Positions 59,391 to 64,000 of a DNA stretch of 64,000 nucleotides are shown piece by piece. Within the stretch, counting starts at the first letter, position 1, and each line of letters opens with the position of its first letter. The DNA is from a virus: positions 1-64,000 of the IMG/VR virus record IMGVR_UViG_3300031963_000107; one strand, written 5' to 3'. The notes below the pieces were generated by a model. The model was not told the origin of the DNA, did not search any database, and saw only the letters and a list, made by a program, of their open reading frames with translations. The position numbers were made by a program, and so were the translations under genes.

Positions 59391-59606
59391 ATGAAACAAT
59401 TTTTTACAGAAGATAACGGAAACTTAAGTATGAAAAGACTTTGCGGTCTTTTGTGCGTTGTAGCGTTATGCATTACAATGTATCGTAATTCATTTAGCCC
59501 ATTAGATAAAGCACCTAGTGAATCATTGGTTTGGGCGGTAGCAAGTTTGGCTTTTGGATGTCTTGGATTAACTACAGCTGAAAAAATATTTAAGAAAGAT
59601 GTTTAG
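59391..59606 (+). CDS. Holin-like membrane protein
   Basis: A protein of 71 residues with two membrane segments (LCGLLCVVALCITMY and LVWAVASLAFGCLGLTTA). The start FTEDNGNLSMKRLCG and the end TAEKIFKK match a Bacteroidota phage holin-like family I recognise. It overlaps the next membrane-protein gene by 8 bases and lies shortly before the endolysin. Confidence 0.65.
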   Translation: MKQFFTEDNGNLSMKRLCGLLCVVALCITMYRNSFSPLDKAPSESLVWAVASLAFGCLGLTTAEKIFKKDV

Positions 59607-59904
59607 TTATGGGAATTTATGGGTGATGGTTTCGGGCATATTATTGGGGCTTTCCATTATTATGTCATCGGTTTACTTTGTAAACAAAATGTTTGTCAAT
59701 GATACTAAAGATGTACTTGTTAGATTTATAATTTTAGTTTTTACTTCATTGGTGGCTCTTTTTGTTGTAGATAAAGTAATAGCGTTTAAAATAAAACTAT
59801 TAGCTGATGAAATTAATAAAGAATTATTTGATTTAATAAAGACACTAATATTAATGATATTTAGTTATTACTTTGGAACAAAAAATAATAAAAATGAAAA
59901 TTAG
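59599..59904 (+). CDS. Membrane protein, second holin/antiholin candidate
   Basis: A protein of 101 residues with three hydrophobic segments (LWVMVSGILLGLSIIMSSVYF, VRFIILVFTSLVALFVVDKV, LIKTLILMIFSYYFG). It ends in a polar SYYFGTKNNKNEN tail, common in holins. It overlaps the preceding holin-like gene by 8 bases and the endolysin by 11, consistent with a timed lysis cassette. Confidence 0.55.
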   Translation: MFSYGNLWVMVSGILLGLSIIMSSVYFVNKMFVNDTKDVLVRFIILVFTSLVALFVVDKVIAFKIKLLADEINKELFDLIKTLILMIFSYYFGTKNNKNEN

Positions 59905-60364
59905 CGAACATTTAGACTTATCAGAAGTAATCCGTAGCGAAACTGCAAAGCGTCATGGCATTTCAAATATGCCAACAGATGAACATATAGCTAATTTTAA
60001 ATTGTTAGCTGAAAATGTATTTGAAAAAGTGAGAAATCATTTTCGTTGTCCTATCCATATCAGTTCGGGATACAGAAGCAAAGAACTTAATGCTTGTACG
60101 CCGGGGGCTTCACCCACATCACAGCATAGTACAGGTGAGGCAATTGACATAGATATGGATGGTAGTGCAAATGGGGTTACCAACACAATGGTATTTAATT
60201 ACATCAAGGATAATTTAGAATTTGACCAATTAATATGGGAGTTTGGTACTAATGAAAATGCAGATTGGGTTCATGTTTCGTATGAGAGTACCGGTAAGCA
60301 AAGAAAACAAATTTTAAAAGCCACAAGAGTAAACGGAAAACCTCACTACCAACAATACAAGTAA
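59894..60364 (+). CDS. M15-family peptidase endolysin
   Basis: I start at the ATG at 59894 (156 residues); a TTG at 59873 would add 7 residues. Zinc ligands are visible as H78 in SQHSTGEAIDID, D85, and H127 in WVHVSY, with SGYRS and LIWEF in the expected places. M15 enzymes cut peptide crosslinks of peptidoglycan. There is no signal peptide, so release would depend on the holin-like proteins encoded immediately upstream. This is the main lysis enzyme of the phage. Confidence 0.9.
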   Translation: MKISEHLDLSEVIRSETAKRHGISNMPTDEHIANFKLLAENVFEKVRNHFRCPIHISSGYRSKELNACTPGASPTSQHSTGEAIDIDMDGSANGVTNTMVFNYIKDNLEFDQLIWEFGTNENADWVHVSYESTGKQRKQILKATRVNGKPHYQQYK

Positions 60365-60369
60365 CCTTT

Positions 60370-61377
60370 ATGGCTTCAAAAAATGGCAACACAAAAATAG
60401 CAAGAGAATATAGAACAAAATATCCCGACTATCCTACTAAAAAATTAGCTAGGATAATGTATGCTGAAAACAATTTAGCATTCCCAAATGAAGAATCTGC
60501 AAGGACTTGTTTAAGATATGTTGAAGGGAAGCAAGGCATACACTATAGAAAATATGCCACAAGCGTTGCCCCAGAATTAGTAAAAGACGAAGCCCGACCT
60601 CGCAATCCATACCATTTGCCCACATCAGATGAAACTATATTTGAACCATTTGTATTTAAAGGGCATAAAAAGATTTTAATATTATCTGATATCCATGTCC
60701 CTTATCATAGCATAGATGCAATTACGGCTGCCATCCAATACGCAAAGAAAACAAAACCCGATGCGTTATTATTGAATGGCGATACTATTGACTGCCATCG
60801 TTTAAGCAGATTTATTAAAGACCCAAAGAAAAGAAACTTTAAGCTAGAACTAGATACATTCAAAGCATTGTTTGATGTCTTTGAAAAGGAATTAAATTGT
60901 AAGATATATTTTAAGATAGGTAACCACGAGGAGAGATACGAGCATTTCCTTTACGAGAAAGCCGGTGAATTGGTAGGTATTGAGGAGTTTGAGTTTGAGA
61001 ATATCATTAAGGCAAGAGCCAGAGGAATAGAAATGATAGGGGATAAACGCCCTATGAAATTAAATAATCTGTGGGGGATTCATGGACATGAGTATGTCGG
61101 AGGGATTTCAGCACCCGTTAACCCTGCAAGGGGATTGTTTTTAAAAGCAAAGGTCAGCACTTTCCAAGGGCATAACCACCAAACATCAGAACATACAGAA
61201 CCTACCCTTACGGGCAAGATGGTAACTACTTGGTCATTGGGTTGCCTTTCTGAATTACACCCCGCCTATATGCCTCTAAATAAGTGGAATCATGGTTTTG
61301 CAGAGGTAGACCTTGACCCGAACGGAGAGGACTTTGAATTTAACAACAAAAGAATATTCAAAGGTAAAATTGTATAA
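60370..61377 (+). CDS. Calcineurin-like metallophosphoesterase with N-terminal HTH-like region
   Basis: A protein of 335 residues. Residues 1-60 look like a helix-turn-helix (KIAREYRTKYPDYPTKKLARIMY). The phosphoesterase core shows all standard motifs: SDIHVP (D107, H109), NGDTID, GNHE, HGHE and GHNH, which build the two-metal site. Substrate could be nucleic-acid ends, nucleotides or protein phosphates. It follows the endolysin by 5 bases and precedes a GNAT gene in the same late operon. Catalytic class is certain; biological role is not. Confidence 0.85.
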   Translation: MASKNGNTKIAREYRTKYPDYPTKKLARIMYAENNLAFPNEESARTCLRYVEGKQGIHYRKYATSVAPELVKDEARPRNPYHLPTSDETIFEPFVFKGHKKILILSDIHVPYHSIDAITAAIQYAKKTKPDALLLNGDTIDCHRLSRFIKDPKKRNFKLELDTFKALFDVFEKELNCKIYFKIGNHEERYEHFLYEKAGELVGIEEFEFENIIKARARGIEMIGDKRPMKLNNLWGIHGHEYVGGISAPVNPARGLFLKAKVSTFQGHNHQTSEHTEPTLTGKMVTTWSLGCLSELHPAYMPLNKWNHGFAEVDLDPNGEDFEFNNKRIFKGKIV

Positions 61378-61379
61378 CC

Positions 61380-61802
61380 ATGAAAACCATAAAGGTATTC
61401 AGCAGAGGCAAAGTGCTAAAGCCAAATCTTTACGAGCAAGTAATAGAATTAGACTATAAGGTATTTAGTGGGTGCAATGATGAGTTTAAATTAAATAGGG
61501 ATTGGTGGGTTATAGTTTCTGGAAACAAAATAATAGCTTATTGTGGATGCGGTTTTACTGAAGGTCTTTGCATTTTTGTAAGGGCGTGGGTTCATAAAGA
61601 TTACAGAGGGCAAGGTCTACAAAAGAAAATGATTAAGTTAAGAATCAAATCAGCCTATGATTGTCATATGGCTATAACATACACAAGTGTTGATAATTAC
61701 CCAAGCGTAAATAGTCTAATATCTCAAGGTTTTAAATTCTATTCTCCCGAATACGCATATGGTGGTAGGGAAATGCTTTACTTTCAAAAGTCAATAAATT
61801 AA
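61380..61802 (+). CDS. GNAT-family N-acetyltransferase
   Basis: A protein of 140 residues. The acetyl-CoA loop is VHKDYRGQGLQKKM, preceded by the beta-strand FVRAWV and followed by a C-terminal segment (NYPSVNSLISQGFKFY) typical of the fold. It starts 2 bases after the metallophosphoesterase and ends at a terminator, so the two are co-expressed late. Substrate unknown: a host protein, a toxin-like small molecule or a virion amino group are all possible. Confidence 0.8.
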   Translation: MKTIKVFSRGKVLKPNLYEQVIELDYKVFSGCNDEFKLNRDWWVIVSGNKIIAYCGCGFTEGLCIFVRAWVHKDYRGQGLQKKMIKLRIKSAYDCHMAITYTSVDNYPSVNSLISQGFKFYSPEYAYGGREMLYFQKSIN

Positions 61803-61833
61803 AACGCCCCCTAGAAAGGAGGCGAGTTTTACT
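61801..61833 (+). terminator. Rho-independent terminator of the late operon
   Basis: CGCC and GGCG (with an additional CT/AG pair) form a stem, flanked by AAAA before and TTTT after. It stands between converging plus and minus gene blocks. Confidence 0.6.
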
Positions 61834-61872
61834 AAAAAATCTATAATCATAACAACTATGGATACAAAGATA

Positions 61873-62019
61873 CTATATTTCGGGTTTAATAATTAATTCA
61901 TAAGAATCTATTCCATTAAGCTTTATTTCAACCATCCATATTTTATATATTCTTCTTCTATTATAACTATCATTATATCTGTATTCCCTTATTAGTTTGT
62001 CATTCTTGAATAACTGCAT
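61873..62019 (-). CDS. Small basic hypothetical protein
   Basis: The open frame runs back to an ATG at 62058 (61 residues) but that part overlaps the upstream ORF by 59 bases. I prefer the internal ATG at 62019 (48 residues), which leaves a 20-base overlap. The product is basic (LIREYRYNDSYNRRRIY) and then beta-like (WMVEIKLNGIDSYELIIKP). Function unknown; start uncertain. Confidence 0.4.
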   Translation of the reverse strand: MQLFKNDKLIREYRYNDSYNRRRIYKIWMVEIKLNGIDSYELIIKPEI

Positions 62020-62164
62020 TATTCCCTTCGCCCGATACCATTCTTTCTCTTTTTTCATCTTGTAGCTTTTTTATCTCCAATTTTAATTCTTTCACACGCT
62101 CTCTTAAAGTTTCATTTTCTATGGACAATAACATTGTTTGCTTTAATTCGTAGTTATTTTTCAT
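62000..62164 (-). CDS. Small coiled-coil protein
   Basis: An ORF of 54 residues. Residues 8-42 have a heptad pattern (LSIENETLRERVKELKLEIKK), indicating a coiled coil. It lies in the dense minus-strand series of small genes. Function unknown. Confidence 0.5.
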   Translation of the reverse strand: MKNNYELKQTMLLSIENETLRERVKELKLEIKKLQDEKRERMVSGEGNNAVIQE

Positions 62165-62165
62165 A

Positions 62166-62384
62166 TTATATAATTTCTAAAAAAGCTCTTTTATTTACAA
62201 ATGTTTCTATGATTTCACATTCTATATCGTGCATCTCTTTTTCATCAGTACTATCCTTTATAAGTCTAAATCTAAATAATCCTATAAGTACTTCACAACA
62301 ATCAAGCTGTTCGTTATTGGTGCATGAATTAATGCAATTAATCACCCATTTTACATTTCTTTGATTATAATTTTCTTCTTTCAT
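62166..62384 (-). CDS. Small conserved Bacteroidota phage protein
   Basis: A protein of 72 residues with the pattern WVINCINSCTNNEQLDCCEVLI in the middle, familiar from small phage proteins of this host group. Four cysteines might bind metal but spacing is irregular. Function unknown. Confidence 0.6.
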   Translation of the reverse strand: MKEENYNQRNVKWVINCINSCTNNEQLDCCEVLIGLFRFRLIKDSTDEKEMHDIECEIIETFVNKRAFLEII

Positions 62385-62400
62385 TTGTTTGTATTTTAAA

Positions 62401-62604
62401 TTAAAAATTCGCCAACACGGTTATAACATGGATTTTCCCTACTCTATTGTATTTTACCACTTCTGGTAAGGGTAATCCATTCTTAATTCTGTATTTAATG
62501 GCTTGTTGTGTTATTTGTTGATTAGGAAATTTTCTATTAGCCCTAAAGTGAGTTGGGTTTATTTTTTGAGAATATTCCATTAAACTAATTTGTTTAGTTT
62601 TCAT
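62401..62604 (-). CDS. Small HTH-like phage protein
   Basis: A protein of 67 residues. The pattern SLMEYSQKINPTHF and ITQQAIKYRIKNGLPLPEV resembles a MerR/excisionase-like helix-turn-helix common in Bacteroidota phage small genes. The end VGKIHVITVLA is beta-like. Predicted DNA-binding accessory. Confidence 0.6.
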   Translation of the reverse strand: MKTKQISLMEYSQKINPTHFRANRKFPNQQITQQAIKYRIKNGLPLPEVVKYNRVGKIHVITVLANF

Positions 62605-62790
62605 TTATTTTTCTATTGTTTTAATGGTTTCCTTTATTGTCCCCGTAGGGTTATCTTTTAATAAATCAAAAAATCCTTCAGCTTGTTTTAAATTTTCAGT
62701 AGCAGTATTGCTTACATATTTGCCATCCATTTCAACGGAATATAAAATTGTTCCGTTTATTTTTGTTTCTTTTACTAATTCTAGTTTCAT
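62605..62790 (-). CDS. Small conserved Bacteroidota phage protein
   Basis: A protein of 61 residues. It has LVKETKINGTILYSVEMDGKYV as an N-terminal beta sheet, followed by a helix (NLKQAEGFFDLLKDN). A common small phage protein type without known function. It stops one base before the next gene start. Confidence 0.6.
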   Translation of the reverse strand: MKLELVKETKINGTILYSVEMDGKYVSNTATENLKQAEGFFDLLKDNPTGTIKETIKTIEK

Positions 62791-62814
62791 TTTTTTTTTT
62801 TTGGTTTTTGTTTT

Positions 62815-62976
62815 TTAAAATTTATTAATTTGTTCTTGTTCTATTTGGTTTTCGGCTTCATTCCTTAATTTCCATTCATCTTCATCAATAACTTCCCAAT
62901 CGCAATGCTCGTGGCAATCGGGACATAATTCGTAAGTAATTTCACTTTCATAATTGCAACAGGTGTTTATTAACAT
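62815..62976 (-). CDS. Small cysteine-rich acidic protein
   Basis: A short ORF of 53 residues. It has CCNY near the start and CPDCHEHCDWE at residues 18-28, which can form a small zinc site, then an acidic helix to the end. It fits the gap between neighbouring minus-strand genes and has a regular start. Function unknown. Confidence 0.5.
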   Translation of the reverse strand: MLINTCCNYESEITYELCPDCHEHCDWEVIDEDEWKLRNEAENQIEQEQINKF

Positions 62977-62986
62977 AATTTGTTTT

Positions 62987-63646
62987 TTAAAATTTATATA
63001 CTTTAGTTTCCTTTCTACATTTTACTTGCCAATCGTGGTTATTTAATTCTTGAAATCCAAAAGCTAATTTGCTATCAATTTTTTTTATAACCAATCCTTC
63101 ATACATATCAGTTTTAACTATGTCTTGATACAATTTAGCAAACCCATTCATATAGGTGGGTGCTTTGTAAACATTGTGTAAATTAGTTAGACAAAGGTGT
63201 TCATAATATTCCAAGCCATCGCGGGTTATCCTTCCCCTTTCCGATGGATATGTTTTTTCGAGTAAGTTTAATCTTGTTATTAAATCGTCCCCTACTAAAT
63301 ATTGGTCTGCCCATACAAGTATGTCCCATATAATAAACTTATCCTTTTCTTTAGTGCCATTTTCCCCTAATTTACCCTTGTTAAGATATTCCCCCGTATA
63401 TACATACCATTGGTCGGAGTGTGCCAATCCCCTAAAGTCTATATCAGCACTATACCAAGATAAAGGTTGTTTATGGCGGTTATAAACATACAAGTCAGTG
63501 CCATTAGTAAAGACAATACAACAAGTTCCATTGTACTTCGGCTGTACTACATATTCCCCATTGTCAAAGGTGTGTAAATCCTTCGGGGGTATCTTAAATT
63601 CTGGACGGGGTGGGTATATGTAATTAAAATTTAAATAAGGTATCAT
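62987..63646 (-). CDS. Covalent nucleotidyltransferase, RNA/DNA ligase-like
   Basis: A protein of 219 residues. Motif I is PKYNG with K37 as the candidate adenylated lysine. VYTGEYL at about residue 82-88 corresponds to motif III. FIIWDILVW is motif IIIa-like, EGLVIKK near 183 is motif IV, and WQVKCRK near 207 is motif V. The protein is only the nucleotidyltransferase core, without an OB domain, as in small Rnl-type RNA ligases. No kinase-phosphatase partner was recognised nearby. It overlaps the upstream gene by 4 bases. Confidence 0.8.
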   Translation of the reverse strand: MIPYLNFNYIYPPRPEFKIPPKDLHTFDNGEYVVQPKYNGTCCIVFTNGTDLYVYNRHKQPLSWYSADIDFRGLAHSDQWYVYTGEYLNKGKLGENGTKEKDKFIIWDILVWADQYLVGDDLITRLNLLEKTYPSERGRITRDGLEYYEHLCLTNLHNVYKAPTYMNGFAKLYQDIVKTDMYEGLVIKKIDSKLAFGFQELNNHDWQVKCRKETKVYKF

Positions 63647-63882
63647 ATAAAGTATTTATCAAAGATTTCGTTAAAAATGGCTTGTCTATTAGAGGCTACA
63701 CAATTTATTTCTTCAATAAATTCTTCCCATTGGTCGTCTGTTATATAAACATCCCATTTATCTGCCACTGATTGCCACATTACCATAAAGTCTTCCATAT
63801 TTAAATAAGGTAAGTGGTTATCTTTAAACATTAGATACATAACTTCCCGTAACATTTGGTGTTTACTTAATTTCTTATCCAT
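63643..63882 (-). CDS. Hypothetical protein upstream of ligase
   Basis: A protein of 79 residues, helical with aromatic residues (LREVMYLMFKDNHLPYLNMEDFMVMW). It is coupled to the ligase-like gene by an ATGA overlap and may be its partner. No family recognised. Confidence 0.55.
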   Translation of the reverse strand: MDKKLSKHQMLREVMYLMFKDNHLPYLNMEDFMVMWQSVADKWDVYITDDQWEEFIEEINCVASNRQAIFNEIFDKYFI

Positions 63883-63980
63883 TGTATTATTCTTTTAATT
63901 TCAAAAAATAGGTTTGCAGTGCAAAGTAGTATAATTGCAATCGGTAGCCCAATGACTAATAATTTAATCATTTCGTACAT
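63867..63980 (-). CDS. Tiny single-span membrane protein
   Basis: An ORF of 37 residues starting at 63980, or 34 residues from the next in-frame ATG at 63971. Residues 5-23 (IKLLVIGLPIAIILLCTAN) form one membrane span, followed by a basic tail. It overlaps the next gene by 16 bases. Plausible but short. Confidence 0.4.
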   Translation of the reverse strand: MYEMIKLLVIGLPIAIILLCTANLFFEIKRIIQWIRN

Positions 63981-64000
63981 AAATATTGAGGTTGCTTTAA

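Noticed and set aside
59873-59893. Upstream TTG start for the endolysin
   Set aside because: An ATG at 59894 with an A-rich leader is better and still overlaps the holin-like gene. TTG starts at 784, 44221 and 50330 were rejected for the same reason.
1-64000. tRNA genes, integrase and attachment sites
   Set aside because: No cloverleaf-like sequence ending in CCA and no tyrosine or serine recombinase was recognised by eye; a tRNA scan would be needed to exclude divergent cases.

Overview
The window is a near-contiguous stretch of an AT-rich tailed-phage genome, most likely a podovirus-type phage of a Bacteroidota (flavobacteria-like) host. The phage call rests on a large terminase, portal, scaffold-like protein, major capsid protein, neck/tail proteins, three ejected-type internal proteins, tail fibres and a lysis cassette. 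The host call rests on promoters of the form TTTG-N19-TAnnTTTG, A-rich translation leaders without clear Shine-Dalgarno sequences, and many small ORF types I know only from Bacteroidota phages. No integrase, tRNA, CRISPR array, DNA polymerase or RNA polymerase was recognised, so a lytic life style that uses host polymerases is the simplest reading.

Layout. 1-3823 (minus): recombination and small genes (RusA resolvase, PD-(D/E)XK exonuclease, lysozyme-like protein, small conserved phage proteins). 3824-4845: a non-coding control region full of inverted repeats. 4846-6391: an RHH regulator with a twin palindromic operator (plus strand), then HNH and PD-(D/E)XK nucleases (minus). 6408-6494: divergent promoters. 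6520-10280 (plus): HTH regulator, replication initiator-like protein, primase-helicase, SSB and GroES. 10348-16849: a tandem GroES-like protein, three ring/adaptor-type proteins and a 1185-residue neck/tail protein. 16875-29682: internal virion proteins, ending in a 3557-residue polyvalent protein that carries two zincin motifs and about 24 leucine-rich repeats. 29696-32055: terminase. 32055-37690: eight sugar-modification genes. 37763-45302: portal, ferritin-like protein, scaffold, major capsid protein and decoration/connector proteins. 45313-55318: two Gly-X-Y (GTSGSS) fibres with S74-type C-termini, small genes, a GIY-YIG endonuclease and an Asp-box-like tail protein. 55298-58117 (minus): a 939-residue multi-domain glycosyltransferase. 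58370-61802 (plus): zinc-ribbon protein, small membrane proteins, spanin/holin candidates, M15 endolysin, metallophosphoesterase and GNAT. 61873-63980 (minus): small genes and an RNA/DNA-ligase-like nucleotidyltransferase.

How it fits together. The main biological story is a virion-associated glycosylation system. A plant-like GDP-mannose 3,5-epimerase, a GT11 fucosyltransferase-like enzyme, GT25, GT2 and GT47 enzymes and two methyltransferases lie between terminase and portal. A GT4 plus TibC-like heptosyltransferase fusion faces the fibre genes. The proline-free, Ser/Thr-rich Gly-X-Y fibres are plausible acceptors, but this link is inference. Other notable items are a ferritin-like gene with its ferroxidase ligands between portal and scaffold, a GroES plus double-GroES pair, and a small conserved phage gene overprinted inside the 3557-residue gene.
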